From Chloroflexota bacterium (GTDB taxonomy: Bacteria > Chloroflexota > Anaerolineae > Caldilineales > Caldilineaceae), in assembly GCA_003577005.1 (NCBI GenBank), contig QEUW01000413.1, forward strand, positions 1 through 6,653: DNA of 6,653 bases. Direction: 5' to 3'. The translations under genes and the position numbers were made by a program. Under the pieces are notes generated by a model. It worked only from the letters and a program-made list of their open reading frames with translations. It was not told where the DNA came from and ran no database searches. Shown piece after piece: positions 1 to 6,284 of the stretch (position 1 is its first letter; the number at the start of each line of letters is the position of its first letter).

Positions 1-678
1 CAGACTGGGGCCGGCAAGACCACGCTGACCAAGCTGCTCAATCGCACCTTTGATGCCAGCAGCGGGCGGGTCTTGATCGATGGGGTCGACGTGCGAGATT
101 GGAGCATGGACAGTCTGCGCGCCCAGATCGCCACGATTGAACAGGACATCTTTCTCTTTTCGCGCACCATCGCCGAAAACATCGCTTTTGGCGCACGCGA
201 GCCGGTCTCCCAGGCCCAGATCGAGGCCGCCGCACGCGAAGCCCAGGCACACGACTTTATCATGAGCTTCCCCCAGGGCTATGAAACGGTCATCGGCGAG
301 CGCGGCGTGATGCTCTCCGGTGGGCAGCGCCAACGGATTGCCATTGCCCGCGCCTTTCTCAGCGACCCGCGCATTCTCGTGCTGGATGACTCAACCAGCG
401 CCATCGACAGCAACACCGAAGACCAGATCCAACGGGCGATGCGCCGTATCCTCGAAGGGCGCACGACGCTGTTGATTACCCACCGGCTCTCGCAGATCCG
501 CAGCGCCGACCAGATCTTGCTCATGAAAAATGGCCGCCTGATCGCCCAGGGCGCGCACGATGAACTGATGGCAACCAGCGCCGCCTACCGCCAGATCTTC
601 GTGCCCGAGGAACGGCAGCAAGCAACCGGCGAGCGCGGCGTCCTGCAGATGGTGGATGTGCTAGAGAATTACACGTAA
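1..678 (+). CDS. ABC exporter half-transporter, C-terminal nucleotide-binding domain (5' partial)
   Basis: Seen: the frame is open from the first base, so the start and the whole transmembrane domain lie upstream; 225 codons remain. The sequence begins inside Walker A (QTGAGKTT, Lys at bases 16-18). It continues with the Q-loop Gln (142-144), a canonical LSGGQ signature (313-327), Walker [13 protein letters not shown] (373-408) and the H-loop His in LITHRLSQ (481-483). Walker B carries Asp (388-390) where the catalytic Glu normally sits. Known: this substitution is typical of the degenerate-site subunit of heterodimeric ABC exporters. Inference: with the gene that starts 13 bp downstream it forms a membrane heterodimer exporting a drug, lipid or peptide; the substrate cannot be read from the sequence. 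The C-terminal tail after the H-loop has the usual length. The family call is very secure; the substrate is unknown. Confidence 0.95.
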   Translation, partial: QTGAGKTTLTKLLNRTFDASSGRVLIDGVDVRDWSMDSLRAQIATIEQDIFLFSRTIAENIAFGAREPVSQAQIEAAAREAQAHDFIMSFPQGYETVIGERGVMLSGGQRQRIAIARAFLSDPRILVLDDSTSAIDSNTEDQIQRAMRRILEGRTTLLITHRLSQIRSADQILLMKNGRLIAQGAHDELMATSAAYRQIFVPEERQQATGERGVLQMVDVLENYT

Positions 679-680
679 AA

Positions 681-692
681 GGAAATTTTGTA
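681..692 (+). promoter_or_regulatory. Ribosome binding site deciding the start of the second ABC subunit
   Basis: The purine run AAAAGGAAA directly follows and overlaps the stop codon region of the first subunit gene. It lies 7-8 nt before the ATG at 692, so ribosomes ending the first gene can re-initiate on the second. This fits the near-equal amounts expected for a heterodimer. It favours the ATG at 692 over the in-frame ATG at 701. Confidence 0.6.
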
Positions 693-2506
693 TGGGCATC
701 ATGGGTGGGCTGAACGCCGAAGAATACGACCGTAGCTACAGCGACCGGGAACTGGTGCGGCGCATTGCGGTCTATTTTCGGCCTCATCTGGGCAAGGTGG
801 GGCTGGTGGCCGGGATGGTCACGCTGACCTCGTTGACCGGCACGCTGACGCCAATCGTCATTTCGCGGGCCATTGACACGCTGGAGGGCAACCCGCAGGT
901 GCAGGTGCTGATCGCGGCGGCGGCGGTCGTCACGGTGCTAGGGTCGCTCAACTGGGTTTTTAGCTTTGTCCAACAGTGGTTTTCGGCGCGCGCCGTGGCC
1001 AATGTGGTGTTGGCGCTGCGCGAAGATGCCTTTCGGGCGGTGATGCGCCGTGATCTTTCGTTCTACGACCAGCATGCCTCCGGACGCATCGTCAGCCGGG
1101 TCACGTCGGATACGCAAGACTTTGCCACCACCGTCACGCTGACCGTCGACCTGCTCAGCCAACTGGTGCTGGTCGGCGTGATCAGCATCGTGATGCTGAC
1201 GCGCAATGTGCAATTGGCGCTGATCACGCTGGCGCTTGGCCCCATCGTCGTGCTGATTGCGCTGGTCTTCCGCCGGCTGGCCCGGCACGCCATGCAACAG
1301 GCGCAGCGCGCCCAGGCCACGGTCAACGCCACCATCCAGGAGACGATCAGCGGGATCGCCGTCGCCAAAAACTTTCGCCAGGAAGCGACCATCTACAGCG
1401 ACTTTCAGGCGACCAACGAACTGGCCTATCGCATCCAACTGCGGCGGGTGGCTGTCTTTGGCAGCATCTTTCCCCTGCTCAATACGGTCTCGGGCATCGG
1501 CGTTGCCATCATCATCTATGTGGGCGGCCTGCTGGCAATCAACCGCACCCTCACGGTGGGTGAGTGGTATCTCTTTGTGCAGAGCCTGGCGATCTTTTTC
1601 TATCCTATCACCAGCATCGCCTCGTTTTGGAGCCAGTTTCAGCAGGGGCTGGCGGCCAGCGAGCGCGTCTTTGCCCTGATCGACGACGAACCGTTGGTGG
1701 TGCAAACGGCCCAGGAGCCGGTCGGGCGCTTGCGGGGCGAGATCACCTTTGAGCGGGTAACCTTCAATTACAGCACTGGGCGCAATACGGTCTTGCACGA
1801 CTTCTCGCTGACGATTCCAGCAGGTGAAACGCTGGCGATTGTCGGCCACACCGGTGCGGGCAAATCGAGCCTGGTGAAGCTGATCATGCGCTTTTACGAG
1901 TTCCAGGGTGGACGCCTCTTGATTGATGGCCGTGACATCCGCACGCTGGACCTGAGCCACTATCGCCGGCAGTTGGGGCTGGTGCCTCAAGTCCCCTTCC
2001 TCTTTTCGGGCACGGTGGCCGACAATATCCGCTATGGGCGGCCCGACGCCAGCGACGAGGAAGTGGCGGTTGCCGCTCGGCAGTTGGGTGACGGCAGTTG
2101 GCTGGATGACCTCTCCGAAGGCATCAACACCGATGTGGGCGAGCGCGGCGCCCGGCTTTCGCTGGGCCAGCGGCAACTGGTCGCCCTGGCGCGCATCCTG
2201 CTGCAAGATCCGGCGATCCTGCTGCTGGATGAGGCGACGGCCAGCATCGACCCGATCACCGAGGCGCAAGTCCAGGCCGCGCTGGCGACGGTGCTGCGCC
2301 GGCGCACCAGCATCGTCATCGCCCACCGCCTCTCGACCGTCCAGGCGGCGGACCGCATCATTGTCTTGCGCGAGGGGCAGATCATCGAAGAGGGCGATCA
2401 CGAGAGGTTGCTCGCCCGTGGCGGCCACTACGCCGAATTGTACACCACCTATTTCCGCCACCAGTCGCTAGAGTACATTGACTCGTGGCAGAAACGTGCG
2501 GCCTAA
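692..2506 (+). CDS. ABC exporter half-transporter, TMD-NBD (heterodimer partner)
   Basis: A 604-residue TMD-NBD half-transporter of normal length for type IV exporters. Six likely membrane helices lie near residues 35-60, 71-95, 153-171, 174-195, 253-283 and 290-315, with the ICL1-type motif SGRIVSRVTSDTQ at 130-142. The NBD shows A-loop Tyr360, Walker A GHTGAGKSS (385-393), Q-loop Gln433, signature LSLGQ (489-493), Walker B ILLLDEATASID with Asp513 and catalytic Glu514, and H-loop His545. The third signature position is Leu instead of Gly. This is complementary to the upstream subunit, which has a good signature but lacks the catalytic Glu. The start at 692 is supported by AAAAGGAAA (677-685), with AGGA 8 nt before the ATG; an in-frame ATG at 701 is an alternative. 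The 13-bp gap to the previous stop implies cotranscription and translational coupling. The substrate is not determinable. Confidence 0.97.
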   Translation: MGIMGGLNAEEYDRSYSDRELVRRIAVYFRPHLGKVGLVAGMVTLTSLTGTLTPIVISRAIDTLEGNPQVQVLIAAAAVVTVLGSLNWVFSFVQQWFSARAVANVVLALREDAFRAVMRRDLSFYDQHASGRIVSRVTSDTQDFATTVTLTVDLLSQLVLVGVISIVMLTRNVQLALITLALGPIVVLIALVFRRLARHAMQQAQRAQATVNATIQETISGIAVAKNFRQEATIYSDFQATNELAYRIQLRRVAVFGSIFPLLNTVSGIGVAIIIYVGGLLAINRTLTVGEWYLFVQSLAIFFYPITSIASFWSQFQQGLAASERVFALIDDEPLVVQTAQEPVGRLRGEITFERVTFNYSTGRNTVLHDFSLTIPAGETLAIVGHTGAGKSSLVKLIMRFYEFQGGRLLIDGRDIRTLDLSHYRRQLGLVPQVPFLFSGTVADNIRYGRPDASDEEVAVAARQLGDGSWLDDLSEGINTDVGERGARLSLGQRQLVALARILLQDPAILLLDEATASIDPITEAQVQAALATVLRRRTSIVIAHRLSTVQAADRIIVLREGQIIEEGDHERLLARGGHYAELYTTYFRHQSLEYIDSWQKRAA

Positions 2507-3021
2507 AGCTGTCCAAGTTGCTGCTGCGCTGTCCGTTCGGGTGCATCCGTCTGGTGTTGTAGATCCTCGCGCACGCGTATCGTCAGCGCCACGCGCGCCA
2601 TACCACATTCGATGGCCGTGCCACCCACTTCGCCATCACCCTGGACCGCATGACCATCCCCCAACGAGAGCAGTGCGCCCGAGACTTCGATCGGGAGATA
2701 GAGGGTGCTGCCGGCAACCAGCTCTTTGCAGTCCAGGTTGCCACCGGTGGCGCGTGGCGGCATGGTGCTGCGGATGCCGGGCGCAGCCGGCGCAACGCCA
2801 ATGATGCCCAGAAACGCCGTGGGCCGTGTTCTCAGTGATAGTCCAGTCGAGGCGCAGCCGGCGCAACGCCAATGATGCCCAGAAACGGGCGCAACCGCAG
2901 TTGATGACCCCCCGGGCTGGTGGCAATGCCCTGCGTCGCATCGTTCTGCCAGGGGATGAACGAATAGTCCTCGATCCCCAGCTGAAGGTGTCGAGGTTAC
3001 GCACTGTGGCACCCAAGCCAC
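2503..3021 (-). pseudogene. Acetamidase/formamidase family (FmdA/AmdA) pseudogene
   Basis: Reading the minus strand, one frame (2814 down to 2572) gives a clear central block of the acetamidase/formamidase family: FLGIIGVAPAAPG, then PRATGGNLDCKELVAGSTLY, then GDGHAVQGDGEVGGTAIEC. Members hydrolyse formamide or short amides to the acid and ammonia. The preceding part, from IEDYSFIPWQND to RLRPFLGIIGVAPAAP (2975 to about 2846), is in another frame and runs into a TGA at 2832-2834. The family usually has about 300 residues or more; here the N-terminal third is unrecognisable. The C-terminal part (normally continuing past a Pro-Arg-x-Glu-Thr-Pro-like stretch) is missing, with a stop at 2503-2505 overlapping the ABC gene's stop. 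The damage comprises a 71-bp insertion, a probable 1-base loss at 2976-2979 and a 3' deletion. The family call rests on remembered motifs. The gene is almost certainly non-functional unless the assembly is wrong. Confidence 0.75.
2780..2887. repeat. 37-bp perfect direct repeat (2780-2816 and 2851-2887) inside the amidase pseudogene
   Basis: Two identical 37-bp copies lie 71 bp apart (start to start), separated by a 34-bp unique spacer (2817-2850). On the minus strand both encode FLGIIGVAPAAP, but because 71 is not a multiple of three they fall in different frames relative to one another. Deleting 71 bp (one copy plus spacer) joins the two amidase fragments into a single open frame. The repeat is therefore the scar of an insertion or duplication that broke the gene, not a regulatory element. 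Confidence 0.9.
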
Positions 3022-3126
3022 CGCGCCGCCGAAGCGGCGGTCATGAGCCTCGCCCCGTGCCTTTGCCTATTTAATCATGTCCATGCTTCGTACAGGCAAC
3101 CCCGGCCATGGCGGCCAGGCTGACTG

Positions 3127-3161
3127 ATTCGGTCTGGTCCATTGGCCGAATTAGCATTTTT
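3127..3161 (+). terminator. Possible weak intrinsic terminator
   Basis: ATTCGGTC (3127-3134) pairs with GGCCGAAT (3144-3151), an 8-bp stem with one T-G wobble and a 9-nt loop. Five T residues follow at 3157-3161, after a 5-nt gap. It is oriented to stop + strand read-through before the secreted-protein gene. The stem is short and the gap to the T-run unfavourable, so the call is weak. Confidence 0.25.
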
Positions 3162-3190
3162 CCCCCGTTTTTCCCCCGGTTTTTATCCCG
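3157..3190. repeat. Three 11-bp tandem units, TTTTTCCCCCG-like
   Basis: TTTTTCCCCCG occurs at 3157-3167 and 3168-3178. After one extra G, a variant (TTTTTATCCCG) lies at 3180-3190. The spacing is about one helical turn. It may be slipped-strand expansion or a bent/flexible DNA element; no function is known. Confidence 0.7.
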
Positions 3191-3336
3191 CTAACCGGGT
3201 TCCTCTGCCGCTGCGGCTGTGGTTCAATCATCCTCGCAAAAAGTCAATTATCACAGAGCGGACCATCAATTATTCTCCATTGACTTGGGGTCTTCCGGTC
3301 TGACCGCGGCAGGCCGTGACCATACATGCACTATCT

Positions 3337-3360
3337 CGATGATTGTAACGATGAATGTAA
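3337..3360. repeat. 12-bp tandem repeat in the leader of the vitellogenin-like gene
   Basis: CGATGATTGTAA (3337-3348) is followed directly by CGATGAATGTAA (3349-3360), differing at one base. It lies just upstream of a strong Shine-Dalgarno (3366-3372). The position and tandem form would suit binding of a regulator to DNA or RNA, but a simple slippage duplication is equally possible. Confidence 0.7.
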
Positions 3361-3379
3361 TCAAGAAAAGGAGAACAAC

Positions 3380-3406
3380 ATGTCGTATTTTAGCAATGGG
3401 TTTTAG
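3380..3406 (+). CDS. Possible 8-residue leader peptide (mini-ORF)
   Basis: AAAAGGAG (3365-3372) is the best Shine-Dalgarno in the window. It sits 7 nt before an ATG that opens an 8-codon frame, MSYFSNGF, closed by TAG at 3404-3406. The large secreted-protein gene starts 59 nt further on, in a different frame, with its own weaker site (AGGAG, 3450-3454). A translated leader could tune expression of the downstream gene by coupling or attenuation, but no paired hairpins or codon runs (such as repeated regulatory codons) were seen. It could also be the relic of a former start. Translation is not proven. Confidence 0.3.
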   Translation: MSYFSNGF

Positions 3407-3449
3407 CGTGATTTTGTTTACAACTAGAAAAATTAGATACCAGTCTAGT

Positions 3450-3466
3450 AGGAGATCGATTTATCA
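3450..3466 (+). promoter_or_regulatory. Ribosome binding site of the vitellogenin-like gene
   Basis: AGGAG at 3450-3454 lies 11 nt before the ATG at 3466, a slightly long but workable spacing. The frame is open upstream back to a TGA at 3409-3411 but holds no ATG, GTG or TTG there, so 3466 is the first possible usual start. Confidence 0.6.
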
Positions 3467-6171
3467 TGGCTCAAGTTTTCAGACGGCTGCATCTGAAGCA
3501 GTCTACGGTCCACAAAGTATTCAATATACTCCTGGTGTTCATGTTGTTGGTGAGCTTGCTCCCTACCCCGGTGCAGGCAGCTCCCGAACAACCAGACGCC
3601 GCCAATAACAAAATCTTCTTGCCCGTTGTCACCTCGAACACTGACCAGGTGATGAGTAGTAAGGCCACGCCGAAATTGTTCGGAACTACCCCGCGCAAGT
3701 TTCACTATGAGGTCGGCAAGGTCTATCGATATGACTATTCCGTCCAGATCGACACCTCTACCGCCAAACGCGATACCCTGGGCATCCACGAGGAGGGCGG
3801 CGGGTCCACCGTTATTCACGCCATTGCCAACGTGACGATTACGGGCCAGGAAGACGATGGGACGTTTGCCGGCGAGCTTGCGCTGCAAGAGCCCTCTCTC
3901 TACCATACCGACGGCACGACCCAATCTGATCTCGAAGACGTCGAGACGCTCGATGCCCTGTCCATTCCGCTGCGTTTTAAGCAGGCCGTCAACGGGGTGA
4001 TCACCGCGGTCTCCTCGCCCGCCGATGCACCGGCGCAGGTCGTGAACATCCAAAAAGGCGTGTTGAATGCGCTACAGGTCACGCTGGTGGAGGGCCAGGA
4101 CGACTATGTCGTTCAGGAGCAGGCCGGCCAGGGTGAGGTCCAGGTTCACTATACGCTTCAAGAGCAGGGCGATGGGCTGCACATTACCAAGCACTACACG
4201 CAGGACAGTTTCACCAGGCTCATCAAGGCCGGCGACCAGGCCAACAGCATGAAACTGCAGAATGCGATTGAATTTGTTTTGGACCGCGAGAAGGGCGTGA
4301 TTTCGTCCATGGTCTACAACGAAGGCATTGCCAGCGGAGATGGCAACGCCGACTTCGACCCCTCGAACACGGGCTTCGACGGTGTCACCACCTGGTCCAC
4401 CATAAAATCAGCCGGCCGACTGGCGCTGCTGGGGGTCAATGACGCCATCGTCGGCAAAGCGGGAATAGAGTTGACCTACAGGGCTGATTCACTCGCCGCC
4501 GAGCTGACCGAGGGGTACCCCAACCAGGATGGCATCGACCTGAGCCAGGTGGACCTGGACAGCGAACTGGCCCGGCTGGAAGGCGAGCCGGACAATCCTG
4601 AGCACCACGCTCGCCTGCTTTCGCTGATCGAAGCCGATACCGCAGATCCGAACAATAACATTGATGTGTTAAAGCTGATCGCCCGGCGTTTACAGGCAAA
4701 TGCCGCCAGCGATGCCATTGCCACGGCCTATATCGACGTGTTGGGTTCCGTCGGCACAGCGCAGGCCCAGGAGATGTTGAACGCTGTGCTGGGCAATCCG
4801 CAGGTTTACCCCGAGTTGGCCCAGGCGCCCTTTGGCCCAGCCGCCAAAGACCAGGCGCTGATCATGATTGCCATGCTGCAATCGCCGACGAGCATGACCG
4901 TGGAGACAGTGAAGCCGCTGATCGACAGCGTCGATCCGGTGTTGCGCGAGACTGCTGTCACCGTGTTGGGCGCTATCGCTGACCACCTGGCCAACGAAGA
5001 CCCGGCGCAGGCGCAGCAACTTGCTGATCTGCTAGCCGCCAATCTGGCTGCGGCGCGTGAGCCGGCCGACATTGAACTCTATCTGAATGCGTTGGGCAAT
5101 GCTGGTTCGCCTGCTTCGCTGAAACTGCTCCAGTCGTACCTGCACGCCACCGTGATGATCGACAGTACTGGCGAGATTACCGATGCGCTGGAGCTGCAGA
5201 CCGCCGCGCTGGTCGGTCTGCGCAAAATCCCTGGCGCCGAAGCCGAAGCGCTGCTGGTAGAGGCGCTCAACGATAGCACACGACCCACGAGTATCCGGTT
5301 GATGGTCGCCAATGTCTTGGTGGAACGCGACGGGCTGAGCGACACAGCACAGACGGCCCTTGACCAGTTTGCCATGGACCTCACGGCGGCGCCGGGGAAC
5401 TACAATTACGCCTGGACAAAGCTGTTGGGCAACAAAAATCTGGGGGTTGAGTTTCCGGGTGGCATCAATGTCGCCAGCCCACCGGCGGCCATCGGCCTCA
5501 CCGCCTACGCCCATCAATCGACCAACGCCTGGATCTACGGGCGCTCGCTCAGTCTGGCCAAGGGCGAACTGCGTAGCTTCCGCCGGGGCGACAATCAAGT
5601 CTTTGGCGCCTACCTGAGCCTGGCTGGCAATCTCATTCGCCGCCAGTACGAGCTAGAGTTTCCCTGCGCTGTCTCCCGCACCGGGAATCTCTTCAACGGT
5701 TCGCTGCAATTTCTGAATGTGACCTATAGCGTGCCGGTCTTTGCAGTCATCACGCTCAATGTCAACGTGCGCGCCAGTGGCAGTTTTGCCCTGGACTGGA
5801 ACTATGGTGCGGATTTCTGTGGGATTACCCAGGTCACACTCAACGCTGGGATCACCCCAAAAGCTTGGGTCACGGCGAACGCCAGCGCCTATCTTGACCT
5901 GGTGGTAGTGCGTGGCGGGGCGACGCTAACCGCCACCTTATTGAAGACTGACGTGCCGGCCAAGGTCTCCGTTGTCTTGAATGGCGCCTCGTCGCCGCCG
6001 TCGCTGCAATTCTGCATCGACATCAAGGTGATCACCCAGCCGCTCAGTGGCTATCTAGACGTGTGGGCGGATGTGAGAGTCTGGTTGTATTGGCAGCGGA
6101 TTGGCTCGGCCCGAATCTGGAACTTTAGCACACCAAGCAACACCTATCCCTTGTGGGTTCAGTGCTACTAA
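3466..6171 (+). CDS. Secreted vitellogenin/MTP-like large lipid transfer protein homologue
   Basis: A 901-residue exported protein. Residues 1-38 are a signal peptide (basic start, hydrophobic core near 19-32, cleavage after VQA38). A linker with NKIFLPVV (48-55) follows. Residues about 78-310 are beta-rich and resemble the vitellogenin/lipoprotein N-terminal domain: KVYRYDYSVQID (85-96), LSIPLRFKQAVNGVI (165-179), VVNIQKGVLNALQVTL (192-207), then YVVQEQAGQGEVQVHYTLQE (214-233). Residues about 365-640 are a helical-repeat domain with family-like landmarks: YIDVLGSVGTAQAQEML (422-438), LRETAVTVLGAIADHLAN (493-510) and LNALGNAGSPASLKLL (540-555). Residues about 660-901 are beta-rich and hold all four cysteines (734, 785, 850, 900). 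Known: in animals this module binds and transfers lipids (MTP, vitellogenin, apoB). Inference: extracytoplasmic lipid binding or transfer. The overall length is close to MTP. Alternative: a generic HEAT-repeat surface protein. The CDS is near certain; the family assignment rests on motif recall without a search. Confidence 0.82.
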   Translation: MAQVFRRLHLKQSTVHKVFNILLVFMLLVSLLPTPVQAAPEQPDAANNKIFLPVVTSNTDQVMSSKATPKLFGTTPRKFHYEVGKVYRYDYSVQIDTSTAKRDTLGIHEEGGGSTVIHAIANVTITGQEDDGTFAGELALQEPSLYHTDGTTQSDLEDVETLDALSIPLRFKQAVNGVITAVSSPADAPAQVVNIQKGVLNALQVTLVEGQDDYVVQEQAGQGEVQVHYTLQEQGDGLHITKHYTQDSFTRLIKAGDQANSMKLQNAIEFVLDREKGVISSMVYNEGIASGDGNADFDPSNTGFDGVTTWSTIKSAGRLALLGVNDAIVGKAGIELTYRADSLAAELTEGYPNQDGIDLSQVDLDSELARLEGEPDNPEHHARLLSLIEADTADPNNNIDVLKLIARRLQANAASDAIATAYIDVLGSVGTAQAQEMLNAVLGNPQVYPELAQAPFGPAAKDQALIMIAMLQSPTSMTVETVKPLIDSVDPVLRETAVTVLGAIADHLANEDPAQAQQLADLLAANLAAAREPADIELYLNALGNAGSPASLKLLQSYLHATVMIDSTGEITDALELQTAALVGLRKIPGAEAEALLVEALNDSTRPTSIRLMVANVLVERDGLSDTAQTALDQFAMDLTAAPGNYNYAWTKLLGNKNLGVEFPGGINVASPPAAIGLTAYAHQSTNAWIYGRSLSLAKGELRSFRRGDNQVFGAYLSLAGNLIRRQYELEFPCAVSRTGNLFNGSLQFLNVTYSVPVFAVITLNVNVRASGSFALDWNYGADFCGITQVTLNAGITPKAWVTANASAYLDLVVVRGGATLTATLLKTDVPAKVSVVLNGASSPPSLQFCIDIKVITQPLSGYLDVWADVRVWLYWQRIGSARIWNFSTPSNTYPLWVQCY

Positions 6172-6194
6172 CCCCGAATCTGGTGGATGACTAG

Positions 6195-6227
6195 ACCTTC
6201 CCGGAAGCTCGACGCTGCCGGGAAGGT
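6195..6227 (+). terminator. Strong hairpin between the two secreted-protein genes (no clear T-run)
   Basis: ACCTTCCCGG (6195-6204) pairs perfectly with CCGGGAAGGT (6218-6227), a 10-bp GC-rich stem. The loop can add three more pairs (AGC/GCT) past one mismatch. It starts 24 nt after the stop of the vitellogenin-like gene, as a transcription terminator would. It is not followed by a T-tract, so it may instead be a partial terminator or an mRNA 3'-end stabiliser. Confidence 0.55.
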
Positions 6228-6284
6228 TGAAGCAGAGTTGTAAGCTTGCTTTCTAACCTAAAAAATATCCAAAAGGTTCATCCA

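Larger units (their letters stand above)
3022..3336. other. Intergenic region without a recognisable gene
   Basis: About 300 bp between the decayed amidase and the leader of the secreted-protein gene. No convincing ORF, tRNA or small RNA was recognised. It contains a GC-rich perfect inverted repeat with 6-bp arms and a 3-nt loop (3026-3031/3035-3040), a stem with a T-run downstream (3127-3161), three 11-bp T5C5G-like units (3157-3190), an 8-bp inverted repeat AAGTCAAT/ATTGACTT (3241-3248 and 3279-3286) and the odd palindrome CGGTCTGACCG (3296-3306). Any of these could be a regulatory site for the downstream gene; none has a recognisable factor. No good -35/-10 pair was found. Confidence 0.5.

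Noticed and set aside
938..2461. 507-codon open frame antisense to the second ABC subunit
   Set aside because: It lies wholly opposite a certain exporter gene. Long antisense frames are expected in GC-rich coding DNA, and its translation shows no recognisable domain.
2478..2804. + strand frame following the ABC operon
   Set aside because: It starts inside the ABC gene, is Arg/Pro/His-rich and is antisense to the recognisable amidase remnant.
2780..2887. CRISPR-like repeat-spacer unit (37-bp repeat, 34-bp spacer)
   Set aside because: There are only two copies, the repeat encodes the amidase motif FLGIIGVAPAAP and no cas gene is in view. It is a duplication scar.
3026..3040. CCGCCG-AAG-CGGCGG hairpin as a terminator
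   Set aside because: No T-run follows on either strand; it is probably GC-rich coding remnant of the pseudogene.
3219..3608. 129-codon + strand frame spanning the leader and the start of the vitellogenin-like gene
   Set aside because: It overlaps the signal peptide of the real gene in another frame, has no Shine-Dalgarno at 3219 and has no domain-like sequence.
3445..4053. 202-codon minus-strand frame opposite the vitellogenin-like N-terminus
   Set aside because: It is a shadow of the real + strand gene, with no recognisable motif and no start signal seen.
5032..5598. 188-codon minus-strand frame opposite the helical domain
   Set aside because: It is a shadow frame within a well-supported coding region.
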